NCBI GenBank assembly: GCA_963704975.1 | Contig: CAVPIK010000039.1 | Span: 1 to 64,000 of the forward strand | Source of the DNA: JAGNDO01 sp963704975 | GTDB lineage: Bacteria > Chloroflexota > Anaerolineae > Caldilineales > Caldilineaceae | Reading direction: 5' to 3' | DNA: 64,000 nucleotides | In this document: one piece after another, positions 17,806 through 26,611 of the stretch | How the letters are laid out: every line of letters starts with the position of its first letter | Position numbering within the stretch: position 1 is the first letter of the stretch | Made by a program: the position numbers and the translations under genes | The notes under the pieces: model-generated | The model's input: only the letters and a program-made list of their open reading frames with translations | Databases searched by the model: none | Told to the model about the DNA's origin: nothing

Positions 17806-18294
17806 CTATGCCAGATCCACCACCTTGGCCCCCACCAGCTTGATCAGATCCTTGACCCCTATTTCCAAATTTGCCCCCCGTTCTCCTGCACTGACGGCGA
17901 TGGTGGCAAAGTCCTGCGCCCGCCGATCCAGATAGACGGTGAACCCTCGGTTGATCAGGGCAAGGGGGCTGATGCCGCCGGTTTGCAGCCCCGTGAGACT
18001 TTCGGCCTGGTCATGGGTGGCCATGCGCGCCTTTTTGATGCGGGCGGCCTTGGCCAGGGTCTTGAGGTCCAGGGTGTCTGGGCCGGGGATGACAACCAAC
18101 ATGGGCTTGTGACCAGGGTCGGCAGAAAGAGCCACCAGGGTCTTGAAGACCTGCTCCGGGGGCAGCCCGATAGCCTGGGCCACCTCCACCGCCGAATGCA
18201 CCCCGGCATCATACTCATAGGTGTGCGCCCGAAAAGTGATTTTTTTGCTGTCCAACATACGGGTGACGTTGTTTTTGAACTCTTCGTGGGTCAT
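17806..18294 (-). CDS. ybaK: YbaK/EbsC-type Cys-tRNA(Pro) deacylase
   Basis: 162 residues from ATG 18294 (MTHEEFKNNVTRML). It edits mischarged Cys-tRNA(Pro) in the cytoplasm. Family motifs are YEYDAGVHSAVEVAQAIGLP, EQVFKTLVALS, LVVIPGPDTLDLKTLAKA, KKARMA and LTGLQTGGISPLAL, the last including the glycine loop and the region of the catalytic Lys (VFKTLV). Upstream in-frame codons cross the terminator hairpin at 18332-18366, so the shorter start is preferred. Single-gene unit. Confidence 0.9.
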   Translation of the reverse strand: MTHEEFKNNVTRMLDSKKITFRAHTYEYDAGVHSAVEVAQAIGLPPEQVFKTLVALSADPGHKPMLVVIPGPDTLDLKTLAKAARIKKARMATHDQAESLTGLQTGGISPLALINRGFTVYLDRRAQDFATIAVSAGERGANLEIGVKDLIKLVGAKVVDLA

Positions 18295-18331
18295 GGTTGA
18301 ATAGGCTCGCTGAACTTGTGAAATGCCCAAT

Positions 18332-18366
18332 AAAAAACTGGGCGTGAGGGAAACCCCCACGCCCAG
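18332..18366 (-). terminator. Terminator after the minus-strand lipoprotein gene
   Basis: CTGGGCGTG pairs with CACGCCCAG around AGGGAAACCCC, and on the minus strand the stem is followed by TTTTTTA. It lies between the lipoprotein stop and the ybaK start. Confidence 0.85.
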
Positions 18367-18430
18367 TCGAATCCTACTTGACTCTGTATCAATCGGAGCG
18401 TTGAGGCCCCGTTTGATGTGGAATCAGATC

Positions 18431-19450
18431 TTACTTGGAAGCCATGCTGGAATCCGGGAAGTAGACCGTCACGTTGGTGTCGGCAACCTGGATGACCGGC
18501 AGAATGCTCTCGACATAGGCCATCACTTCGCCCATGTCAGCACCGGGGACCATAGCGTTCCAGTAGTCCTGCACCACGCTGATCTGGCTGGCCAGGTCAA
18601 GCACGTGGTTCAGTTCGCCGTTGCCCCAGGTCAGGTAAGGAAGATCCTTGCCATTGATGGAGACATGGATGCCGGCGGGGTCGGTGTAGAAGCTCATCTG
18701 CTTCACGCCAGCGCTGCCCAGGGCATCGATGTAGGCGGTGTTCAGACGCAGACTGCGCCACGGGGCGCCGGTCAGCTGTTCCCACTCCAGGTCGGTCATG
18801 TCGCCCACGGTCCAACTGCCATCCGCCGCGTACTGGACGGGCAGGTGCAGGGTGGGGGCGGTGCCCACGGCGGCCAGGAACTCTTCCTGAGCCATCATGG
18901 AATCGGCGGCAGCGCTGCCATCACCCTCAACATACAGGGGGACCAAGGCGGCACCAGCGGCCACGGGGAAGCGCACAATCGCGCCCAAGCCCAAATTCTG
19001 GGCCAGGGGCAGCAGCTTCTCCAACATGGGGACGGTCACGTTCAGGGCAGCCAGAGTCTGGGCCGTGGTGGAAAGGGACTCGCCATCCCAGGCCACGGAA
19101 GGAATCGGCTCGCCGTTGACCAAGAGCAACAGGCCATCGGGGCGGTTGTTGACCTGCAGATGCTGGATACCGCTGGCGCTCAGGTAATCTACCCACGCCG
19201 GATCAATCATCAGCGCGGAAAGATCCTGACCGACCATGGCACCCATCTGGGCCACGGGCACGTTGCCAATGCTTACGGAGCCATCGTTGGCTACGTCCAG
19301 AACGATTGCCGGGAGATCGACCACAAGGCCCATCTCTTCGCCGCCCATACCTGCGGTCATGCCGGCGCCTGCTCGGGGCGCACAACCTGCGAGGACTACC
19401 ATCGCAACCAAAAGCAATGATACCCAAAGTGTAACCTGGCGTTTCTTCAT
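18431..19450 (-). CDS. Lipoprotein of unknown function
   Basis: 339 residues. MKKRQVTLWVSLLLVAMVVLAGCAPRAG is a lipoprotein signal peptide with lipobox LAGC. The mature part repeats a motif of the type VDYLSASGIQHLQVNNRPDG and DALGSAGVKQMSFYTDPAGI, each followed by a LLLVNGE or HVSINGK strand, so it looks like two homologous halves of about 140 residues. No named family is recognised. A strong AGGAGG lies 9 bases before the ATG, with promoter elements upstream at 19484-19512 and a terminator downstream, giving a monocistronic unit. Surface-exposed or periplasmic-face location is inferred. Confidence 0.78.
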   Translation of the reverse strand: MKKRQVTLWVSLLLVAMVVLAGCAPRAGAGMTAGMGGEEMGLVVDLPAIVLDVANDGSVSIGNVPVAQMGAMVGQDLSALMIDPAWVDYLSASGIQHLQVNNRPDGLLLLVNGEPIPSVAWDGESLSTTAQTLAALNVTVPMLEKLLPLAQNLGLGAIVRFPVAAGAALVPLYVEGDGSAAADSMMAQEEFLAAVGTAPTLHLPVQYAADGSWTVGDMTDLEWEQLTGAPWRSLRLNTAYIDALGSAGVKQMSFYTDPAGIHVSINGKDLPYLTWGNGELNHVLDLASQISVVQDYWNAMVPGADMGEVMAYVESILPVIQVADTNVTVYFPDSSMASK

Positions 19451-19483
19451 GCGTTTGCCTCCTAGAATGTTTTAGTACTGAGA

Positions 19484-19512
19484 AGATAGAGAAAAGTAAA
19501 AATGATGGGCAA
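19484..19512 (-). promoter_or_regulatory. Promoter candidate for the lipoprotein gene
   Basis: On the minus strand TTGCCC (19512-19507) and TATCTT (19489-19484) are separated by 17 bases, close to sigma-70 consensus, and lie about 35 bases before the gene start. Confidence 0.45.
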
Positions 19513-20221
19513 CAGTGCTATATAATGACGAGATTGTTTTGAAAAACTGAGGATTACCTGAGATGACCAATTGGCACATGACAGAAAACCGGCTTTTCCA
19601 ACTCACCTTGCCGTAGCACTGAGTTCAACGAGAATGGTAAATCTTACAACAACTTCACGAAGACTGGTGATACTTGGGGGCGGGGCCAAAACAAAGCGAT
19701 GAAGAGTGGGGTATGAATGAATAGGTCTGTTTTGGCTTAGTATCTTTGTCAAACAAAGTAAAAATTAACTTGAAATGACCGACATACTATCCGATTAGCC
19801 AACGGAGGTTGCTAGCAATGGACGCGGGACAAAAGTGGTGATGGTTGAATTTAGAGAAGTTTAGAGACGAGAGGTGAGAAAAGCGCACTTTTTGCTTGTT
19901 TTCGACACGACTTACCAGAAGCAACTCAGCAGATATAACTTATGCTAATCTCATCTACTATTGTACACGCGCTTGAAAAACGTGTCAACTGTAAATATTT
20001 CCTTTTGTCGTATGAATTGCTCTGCCGAAAACGACGATTAGGCTACGCAATTGCTACGCAGGTAAAAACATCCGGTGGTGGGGAGGGTTGGCCCTCGAAA
20101 TGGCTTGAATAGACAGGGGAAAACGTTTGCGTCCAGATATGGTGACGCCAAAAGATCGGACATGTTCAATCAAAATCAGCCCGAATTCTTCCCGTCTACG
20201 TGGTCTTTGGCTGTGAATCCT
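19513..20221. other. AT-rich non-coding stretch between divergent genes
   Basis: About 700 bases clearly lower in GC than the surroundings, with no frame showing a conserved protein, no hairpin with T-run and no member of the repeat families. It separates the minus-strand lipoprotein gene from the plus-strand trmI. It may hold regulatory sites for both. Confidence 0.6.
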
Positions 20222-20251
20222 TTGGGTCAAAGACTGAGGCTAGGGTATAAT
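20222..20251 (+). promoter_or_regulatory. Promoter candidate for trmI
   Basis: TTGGGT (20222-20227) and TATAAT (20246-20251) are separated by 18 bases and lie about 79 bases before the trmI ATG. Confidence 0.5.
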
Positions 20252-20329
20252 CCACGAACCGAACAGTTTGCCAAATTCACGTTGCCCAAAGTCCACTTGC
20301 GGCACGCATCACCCAACGAGTATCATACC

Positions 20330-21325
20330 ATGACCCACCTTGCAGAGAGCGCGATCCAATCCGCCAACCCTACGCCGACCCCACTGCCGACCCCACTGCC
20401 AGCCCCACGACTGACCCAGGCGGATGAGTTGATTTTGCTGGTAACCCAGGATCAAAAGCGCTATCTTCTGCGTCTGCGGGAGGGTCGAAAGTTCCACTGC
20501 CATTTGGGGTTGATTGAACACGCTGAGTTGATCGGGCAATCTTTGGGCACCACGGTCTTTACCCAACTGGGCCATCCGGTGCTGATTTTGGACCCCAGCT
20601 TGAGCGATCTGATGACCCACATCAAGCGGGGCACCCAGATCATCTACCCCAAGGATGCGGCCTATTTGGTGCATCGGCTGAGTTTGCGGGCGGGCAGCCG
20701 GGTGATCGAGGCTGGCACGGGCAGCGGCGGGTTGACCACGGCGTTGGCCTGGGCCGTGGCCCCCACGGGCACAATCTACACCTATGAAACCCGGCCCGAA
20801 ATCTACAATTTGGCCCGCAACAATTTGGAACGGGTCGGCCTGTTGTCCCATGTAAAGATGCATCAAAAATCCATCGAAGACGGTTTCGAGCAGAGCGGTG
20901 TGGACGCCCTCTTCTTGGATGTGCGGGAACCGTGGCACTTTTTGCCCGCGGTGCAGACCGCCCTGCGCCCCGGCGGCTACTTCGCCAGCCTGTTGCCCAC
21001 GACCAACCAGGTCAGCGAACTGCTCTTTGGCTTGGAGGCCGCCGGGTTCTCCGACATCGCTGTGGAAGAGATCTTGCTGCGGGCCTACAAGCCGGTCCCC
21101 GACCGGCTGCGCCCGGACGACAACATGGTGGGCCACACGGGCTTCCTGATCTTCGCCCGACACATCATCGACCCCGTGGACCCCAGCCGCTGGCTGTCCA
21201 GGGATCGCAAGCGCTACGCCGCCCGCGTCCAGGCCGCGGCCACCATCCGCAAGGAAGAGGAGCGCCGGGCCGAAGAACGGGCCGCCGGTGGTCTCAAATA
21301 TCCCACGATGAATCTGCCCGACTGA
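20330..21325 (+). CDS. trmI: tRNA (adenine-58-N1)-methyltransferase TrmI
   Basis: 331 residues from ATG 20330; the frame is open further upstream, but that part includes the promoter. It methylates A58 in the T-loop of tRNA using SAM. After a PT-rich start, the N-terminal beta domain contains ILLVTQDQKRYLLRLREG and YPKDAAYLVHRL. The SAM site SRVIEAGTGSGGLTTALAWA (about residues 125-144) is followed by YTYETRPEIYNLARNNL and LFLDVREPWHFL, all characteristic of TrmI. The C-terminal tail is highly charged (RKEEERRAEERAAG). Its stop overlaps the next start by one base (TGATG). Confidence 0.9.
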   Translation: MTHLAESAIQSANPTPTPLPTPLPAPRLTQADELILLVTQDQKRYLLRLREGRKFHCHLGLIEHAELIGQSLGTTVFTQLGHPVLILDPSLSDLMTHIKRGTQIIYPKDAAYLVHRLSLRAGSRVIEAGTGSGGLTTALAWAVAPTGTIYTYETRPEIYNLARNNLERVGLLSHVKMHQKSIEDGFEQSGVDALFLDVREPWHFLPAVQTALRPGGYFASLLPTTNQVSELLFGLEAAGFSDIAVEEILLRAYKPVPDRLRPDDNMVGHTGFLIFARHIIDPVDPSRWLSRDRKRYAARVQAAATIRKEEERRAEERAAGGLKYPTMNLPD

Positions 21326-21558
21326 TGCGTATCCACGTCCGCCTGCACGGCATGTTTCGCGATTACTTGCCCGCCGCCGCCAAAGGCCGGGCCATTTTAG
21401 ATCTCCCCGACAACGCCACCGCCGGAGAGATCCTGACCCATCTGTCCATCAAGCGCCGGGCCGTCATCGCCGTCAACGACCAAGTCGAAGTCGCGCCGGA
21501 CCACCCCCTGCACGACGGCGATCAGGTCGCCATCTTCGGCATCAGCGCCGGCGGGTAG
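21325..21558 (+). CDS. MoaD/ThiS-like small sulfur-carrier protein
   Basis: 77 residues. The beta-grasp pattern MRIHVRLHGMFRDYL, IAVNDQVEVAPDHPLHDGDQVAIF ends in the diagnostic C-terminal Gly-Gly (SAGG) that is activated as a thiocarboxylate. ThiS-type carriers serve thiazole synthesis and MoaD-type carriers serve molybdopterin. Lying about 100 bases before a tungsten AOR gene, it most likely supplies dithiolene sulfur for the tungstopterin cofactor (inference). It starts by a one-base overlap with trmI (TGATG). Confidence 0.85.
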   Translation: MRIHVRLHGMFRDYLPAAAKGRAILDLPDNATAGEILTHLSIKRRAVIAVNDQVEVAPDHPLHDGDQVAIFGISAGG

Positions 21559-21559
21559 T

Positions 21560-21628
21560 CTGAAGGGGTGAAGGGGTGATTCACCCGCTCACCCCTTCAC
21601 CCGCTCACCCGCTCACCCCCTCATCCAC
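21560..21628. repeat. Inverted GGGTGAAG/TTCACCCG octamer hairpin
   Basis: TGAAGGGGTGAAGGGGTGA is followed at once by TTCACCCGCTCACCCCTTCA and further octamers CTCACCCG and CTCACCCC. The tract pairs with itself and fills the gap between the MoaD/ThiS-like gene and the AOR leader. Confidence 0.85.
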
Positions 21629-21660
21629 TCAATCAGCATCCAGAAAAGGAGACCCAGCCC

Positions 21661-23585
21661 ATGCCACACGGATACAACGGTAAGATTTTGCATGTGAATT
21701 TGAGCAGCGGAGAGGTGGCTGTCGAGGAACCCGGCGAGGCCTTTTACCGCAAATATCTGGGCGGCAGCGCCCTGGGCCTGCACTATCTGCTGCGGGACAT
21801 GCCCGCCAACGCCGATCCCCTGGGGCCGGACAACATCCTGGCCCTCTGCCTCAGCGTGATGACCGGCAACGCCCATCTCTGGGCAGAGCCGCATGACCGC
21901 GGTGGCCAAGTCGCCCCTCACCGGCTGTATCGGGGATTCCCAGGGCGGCGGCTTTTGGCCCGCCGAGCTGAAATTTGCCGGGTTCGACGCCATTATCATC
22001 AAGGGCAAGGCGGCCAAGCCGGTCTATCTGTGGATCAAAGATGGCGCAAGTCGAACTGCGCCCGGCGGATCACCTGTGGGGCAAGATCACCGGGGACGCC
22101 GAGGCCATGCTCAAGGAAGAGTTGGGCGACAACAAGATCGAGGTGCTCCAGGTCGGCCCGGCCGGGGAGCAGTTGGTGAACTATGCCGCCATCATGAGCA
22201 TGAGCAACCGGGCCAACGGGCGCACGGGCATGGGCGCGGTCATGGGGTCCAAAAACCTGAAAGCCGTGGTGGTGCGGGGAACCAACCGCCCCACCGTGGC
22301 CGACAAGGCCGGGCTGATGGCATTGACCAAATGGGGCGCCCAGAACCTGGACGAGTCCGACATCGCCGGGCTGGCCAAATATGGCACCGCCGAGACCGTG
22401 GGCGGCAACCAGGGGGCCGGCGGATTGCCCACCTTCAACTACAACAGCGGCCATTTCGAGACCTGGGAAAAGATCGACGGCATCACCCTCTACGACACCC
22501 ATCTGCGGGGCGTGGCCGAGGGCAAGCAGGATCGCCTGGGCCGGGACACCTGCTATAGCTGCACCGTGCGCTGCAAGCGGGTGGCCGAGATCGAGACCGG
22601 CCAATTCCTCTCCCAGCCCCTCTACGGCGGGCCGGAATATGAGACCCTGGCCACCTTTGGCAGCTATTGCGGCATCGACGACCTGCCCGCGGTGACCCTG
22701 GCCAACCAGCTTTGCAACATGTACGGCATGGACACCATCTCGTGCGGGGCCACCATCGCCTGGGCCATGGAATGCTTCGAGGAAGGCCGCATCGGCCTGG
22801 AAGAGACCGGCGGACTGGATCTGCGCTTTGGCAATGCCGAGGCCATGGTCAAGCTGACCGAGATGATCGGCAAACGGGAGGGCTTTGGCGATCTGCTGGC
22901 CGAAGGCTCCGCCAAGGCCGCGGCCAAGCTGGGCAAGGGCACGGACGAGTTCCTGATCACCAGCAAGGGCATGGAGGCCCCGGCCCACATGCCCCAGGTC
23001 AAGGGCAGCATGGGCTTGATCTACGCCCTCAACCCCTTCGGCGCCGACCACGAATCCCACGAGCACGACCCCAGCTATCGCTTCTACCCCGAGCGCATGG
23101 CCATGATCGGCCTGACCGATCCCCAGCCGGATCGGGTGCTGAACCGGGAGAAGGTGCGCTTCACCATGCTCACCCAGCACCTCTACGGCATTCTGGACAG
23201 CGCCAACCTGTGCGCCTTTGTCTATGGCCCGGCCTGGCAGCTCTACGGCCCGGACCAGATGACCGAGGCCGTGCGCGCCGTCACCGGCTGGGATGTGACC
23301 CTGGACGAGCTGATGCAGGTGGGCGAACGCCGCACCAACATGATGCGCGCCTTCAACGCCCGGGACGGCATCGACCGGGAGATGGACACCCTGCCCAAGA
23401 AGTTCTTCGAGAAGGCCCTGGTGGGCGGCATCAGCGAAGGCAACAAAGTGGACTACGCCGAATGGGCCGCCGCCATCGACATGTACTATCAAGAAGCCGG
23501 CTGGGACGTGGAAACCGGCAACCCCACCCGAGACAAAATGGAAGCCCTCGACCTGGCCTGGGTCGCCGACGCCATCGGAGTCTAG
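21661..23585 (+). CDS. Tungsten-containing aldehyde:ferredoxin oxidoreductase family protein, two frameshifts near the 5' end
   Basis: Oxidises aldehydes to acids with ferredoxin, using a tungsten bis-pterin and one 4Fe-4S cluster. ATG 21661 with GGAG upstream gives MPHGYNGKILHVNLSSGEV and YLGGSALGLHYLL. Shifts near 21885 and 22045 split off MTAVAKSPLTGCIGDSQGG and FAGFDAIIIKGKA, both family motifs. The main frame continues with SNRANGRTGMGAVMGSKNLK, and cluster cysteines CYSCTVRC near 22550 plus the distal Cys in SANLCAF near 23210. Pterin-binding GADHESHEHDP is present. About 640 residues, slightly longer than typical AORs (600-620). The MoaD/ThiS-like gene upstream supports cofactor supply. 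Low-oxygen metabolism is inferred. Confidence 0.88.
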
Positions 23586-23587
23586 CG

Positions 23588-23671
23588 CTATCAAGTGTCG
23601 TGTATCGAGTATCGTGTGGTCCTGAACCCGTAATACTCGATACACGACACGCAACACGAAACACGAAACAA
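23588..23671. repeat. Inverted heptamer repeat hairpin (GTGTATC family)
   Basis: The 18-base arm 23595-23612 (GTGTCGTGTATCGAGTAT) is perfectly complementary to 23633-23650, followed by further GCAACAC/GAAACAC heptamers. It fills the gap between the AOR and PHP genes and ends right before the PHP start codon. Confidence 0.9.
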
Positions 23672-23674
23672 ACT

Positions 23675-24754
23675 ATGTCCTATCACGAAATCCGCGGCAA
23701 CATCCACATGCACACCACCTATAGCGACGGCGCGGGCAGCTTTGAGGAGCTGATCCGGGCCGCAGCCCAAGTTGGGCTGGATTTTGTCTATGTTACGGAC
23801 CACAACGTGCTGGTGCGGGACACGGAAGAGGGGCTGCGCCACGGGGTGTTGACCCTGGTGGGCCAAGAAGTTGACGATCTAAACCGCGTCCCCCGGCGCA
23901 ACCATCTCCTCTGCCTGGGCATCGAGACCGATGTCAACGCCCACGCCGCGGACCCCCAGGCCCTGATCGACGCCGTCATGGCCCAGCCCAACGGCCTCAC
24001 CTTTCTGGCCCACCCCATCGACGAGGTCACCGACCTCTTTCAAGATCGCTACGACTGGGTCAATTGGGAAGTCACCGGCTATACCGGGATCGAGCTGTGG
24101 AACTACATGGCCGCCTTCAAAAGCCACACCACCAGCCGACCCCAAGCCGTCCTCACCGGCTACTTCCCCCACCTCTTCACCGTCGGCCCCCTGCCCGCCA
24201 CCCTGGCCCTGTGGGACGACCTCTGCCGCACCCGGCCCGTGGTGGCCCTGGGCGGCACAGATGTCCACGCCAAACGCCTCCGCGTCGGCATCTTTTCTCG
24301 CATCTTCCTGCCCTACGCCCACTGCGCTCAGGCCCTCAACACCCATCTTTTGCTGGACCATCCTTTGGAAAAAGAAGAAAATAGCGTGGTCAAGGACAGG
24401 GCAAATTTACTGTCAGCCCTGGGGGCAGGTCACTGCTGGGTGGGCTACGACCTGGTTCGTGACTCAACCGGCTTCCGCTTCGACGCTTACCAATCCGGCC
24501 AAACAGACCCCGTCGCCATCATGGGCGACACCCTCGCCCCGCCCCCGCCCGATGCCCCCCTCCACTTGCGCGCCGAATCCCCCGCCCCGGCCCAAATCCG
24601 CCTGCTCCGAGACGGCCAACTCATCGCCCAAACAGACGGCACCCGGCTGGATCACGAAACCAGCCAACCGGGCGTCTATCGCATTGAAGTGTGGAAAAAA
24701 CGTTGGGGCAAACTGCGAGGATGGATCTTCAGCAATCCGATCTACGTGCGCTGA
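23675..24754 (+). CDS. PHP-domain metal-dependent phosphoesterase/hydrolase
   Basis: 359 residues. Metal-binding motifs are NIHMHTTYSDGAG (residues 9-21), YVTDHNVLV, TFLAHPIDEV and GGTDVHAKRL, which match the four PHP motifs with their His and Asp ligands. Substrates of stand-alone PHP proteins are nucleotides or sugar phosphates; this one is not PolX or DnaE because no polymerase domain is attached. The C-terminal 90 residues (HLRAESPAPAQIRLLRDGQLI ... GVYRIEVW) form a beta-rich module found in Chloroflexota and Firmicutes PHP proteins. The start is AT the end of a heptamer tract with no clear Shine-Dalgarno. Confidence 0.85.
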   Translation: MSYHEIRGNIHMHTTYSDGAGSFEELIRAAAQVGLDFVYVTDHNVLVRDTEEGLRHGVLTLVGQEVDDLNRVPRRNHLLCLGIETDVNAHAADPQALIDAVMAQPNGLTFLAHPIDEVTDLFQDRYDWVNWEVTGYTGIELWNYMAAFKSHTTSRPQAVLTGYFPHLFTVGPLPATLALWDDLCRTRPVVALGGTDVHAKRLRVGIFSRIFLPYAHCAQALNTHLLLDHPLEKEENSVVKDRANLLSALGAGHCWVGYDLVRDSTGFRFDAYQSGQTDPVAIMGDTLAPPPPDAPLHLRAESPAPAQIRLLRDGQLIAQTDGTRLDHETSQPGVYRIEVWKKRWGKLRGWIFSNPIYVR

Positions 24755-24796
24755 ACGGGGATCTGGGATGTAGGGATCTGGGCGGTAGTCACATAA

Positions 24797-24959
24797 GCCA
24801 GCGCCGGTTGAGTAGCCGCCGCCAGAATCTCCGCTGACCATTCAAGCACTGGCGGCGTATCGAAACCAGAGCGGGTCAACCCACTTCGGTTTCGATACGC
24901 CCTTTTTCTGCGGTCATGGGAGTAGCTTCGTCGAGCCGGGCTACTCAACCTGCGTTGGC
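24797..24959. repeat. Family C MITE-like element, full copy
   Basis: Terminal inverted repeats of 21 bases (24797-24817 and 24939-24959) match at 19 positions and share GGTTGAGTAGCC/GGCTACTCAACC. Internally GGCGTATCGAAACC recurs as its complement GGTTTCGATACGCC. There is no coding capacity. Copies at 9185 (left half) and 38244 (internally shortened). Confidence 0.9.
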
Positions 24960-24960
24960 A

Positions 24961-25000
24961 TTCACCCCTTCACCCCTTCGCCCGCTCACCCCTTCACCCG
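24961..25000. repeat. TTCACCCC/CTCACCCG octamer tract overlapping the VanZ stop codon
   Basis: Units of 8 bp (TTCACCCC, TTCGCCCG, CTCACCCC, TTCACCCG) run into the end of the VanZ-like gene; the last residues RVKG and the stop codon of that gene are made of repeat sequence. Confidence 0.82.
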
Positions 25001-25429
25001 CCAAAACCCCAACGCTGAAGCCGCACCGGCCATGTCTGTGAAGACATCCACCGGATCGGCGAAGCGACCGGGGACGAAGCTTTGGTGGAATTCGTCACCA
25101 ACGGCAAAGGCCAGGGTGAGGCCCAGGGCGATCCAGCCTGGATAGCGCAAGCCCGGCCATTGGCGCATCAAGGCCCAGCGCCAGGCCAGGGCCAACAGGC
25201 CAAATTCGCAGAAATGGCCGACGATGCCGATGATTTCGTCATACCAAACCGGATTGGCCCCGAAGGGCTGGGACATACTGCTCAGCCCGAAGATTACTCC
25301 CATCACGCCCAACACCGGTCCCCAGGTGACGAGCCGCCCGGTCCATGACAGTGGATCATGGGCCATTATTGAGCGGAAGCGCTCTTGCCCCCACCCCCTC
25401 AACCCTTTGATCTCCGCATTGCTACGCAT
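24986..25429 (-). CDS. VanZ-like membrane protein
   Basis: 147 residues from ATG 25429, which overlaps the stop of the upstream GT4 gene by 8 bases; an earlier in-frame Met at 25477 would overlap more. Family features are LVTWGPVLGVMGVIFGLSS, HFCEFGLLALAWRWAL and the signature FAVGDEFHQSFVPGRFADPVDVFTD, split among four membrane helices. VanZ-like proteins of this kind are widespread and of unknown role; the name comes from teicoplanin-resistance VanZ. The C-terminal RVKG and stop derive from an octamer tract. Last gene of the overlapping operon 28461-24986. Confidence 0.87.
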   Translation of the reverse strand: MRSNAEIKGLRGWGQERFRSIMAHDPLSWTGRLVTWGPVLGVMGVIFGLSSMSQPFGANPVWYDEIIGIVGHFCEFGLLALAWRWALMRQWPGLRYPGWIALGLTLAFAVGDEFHQSFVPGRFADPVDVFTDMAGAASALGFWRVKG

Positions 25430-26605
25430 AGAACTCATCCAGCTTCTCTCCCAATTTTTCCCAATCATATTTCTCAACCAAATGACGCCGGGCCTGGGCG
25501 GCTAGGGCTGCCCGATCCTGAGGTGCGGCCAGTAGATCCGCCACGGCCTGGGCAAAGTCTGCCGGGGAGGCGTCCCGCGTCCACCAAGCGGGCCGCACCG
25601 CCGCCGCCATAGGTCGACCTGCTCGCCCACGGCGCTGGCCACCACGGGCAGCCCGGCCATGAGGGTCGTGGCCAGGCGCACGCTGCACTTGGCCTGGTTC
25701 AGCGGCACATCCGCCGCGGGGAAGATGGCGCAGTCGGCTGTGTTTATGGCCGCGGCCAGGGCGGGTGGGTCCACGTAGCCCAGCCAGGTCACTTTGGGCG
25801 GGGTGGACGGGGTGGACGTCGTGGACGCGCCGATGATGGCGCGCATTGCTTCTTCGTGGTGGGGTTGGATGCCTTGACCGGCCACGATCAGGTGCATATT
25901 CGGCACTTTTTGCTGCATGGCGGCCCAAAATTCGCCCATCCAGACCGGGTCAACCTCGACAAAGCGGCTGAAGAGCAGGAGTGTGGGCGCATGACTCGGC
26001 GTGGTTTGGCGGGGCGGGATCGGCTCGTCCGGCACGGGTACGCCGTTGGGCAAATAGAGCACCGGGGTGCTTTGCGCATAGTCATTCACCCGATTTTCCA
26101 GCCACCGGCTGGCCGCGGTGATGCCGTCGGCGTGGCGAATGCCCCACTCCTCTTGCCAAGCCAGGAAGCGGGCCATGGGCCAGGAATAGTCCGCCACCCC
26201 TTCCCAGGCTTGTTCCCAATCGTCCACGTCCAGGAAAATGCGCAGATCGGGCCGTCGAAATTGCCAAAAGAGCCATTGGATCAGTCCGGCATGGGCACGG
26301 GGCTTGACGATGTGCAGGATATCCGGCCCAAAGCGGCGGATCTCCCCGACCATGCGCCCCAAAATCAGGGGCAATCCGCCTTTCACCGATACGTTAACTA
26401 TCCGAACTTCCCCATCATGCCAGCTTTTGCCCGCATCTTCCGGGCTGTCCCAGGGCGGGATCAGCACCATGACCTCATTTCCGCGCTGGGCGAGAACCTT
26501 GGCCAGGGGCAGGATGCGGGCGCGCACGGTCCCCTTCAATCTCAGACCAAAGGGGGCCACAAAACAGATGCGGCGGGGTGAGGGTGGGGAAATCGGGGAG
26601 GTCAT
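25422..26605 (-). CDS. Glycosyltransferase family 4, one frameshift
   Basis: Starts RRICFVAPFGLRLKGTVRAR, the N-terminal GT-B Rossmann domain, followed by LAQRGNEVMVLIP, GPDILHIVKPRAHAGL and FLDVDDWEQAW. The donor domain has TLLLFSRFVEVDPVW, MHLIVAGQGIQ and the nucleotide-sugar motif CSVRLATTLMAGLPVVAS. Near 25600 the frame shifts, and the end ARRHLVEKYDWEKLGEKLDEFYA is read in another frame to 25422. About 390 residues in total, normal for GT4. It starts 4 bases after the stop of the upstream unknown gene. Role in surface glycan or glycolipid assembly inferred. Confidence 0.85.
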
Positions 26606-26611
26606 GACGGG

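Noticed and set aside
19513..20221. A small RNA or gene in the AT-rich gap
   Set aside because: No terminator, no conserved frame and no structured element could be pointed to.
22035..23657. A 540-codon minus-strand frame opposite the AOR gene
   Set aside because: Low-complexity V/H/G-rich translation, typical of GC-rich antisense frames; the plus strand carries AOR motifs.
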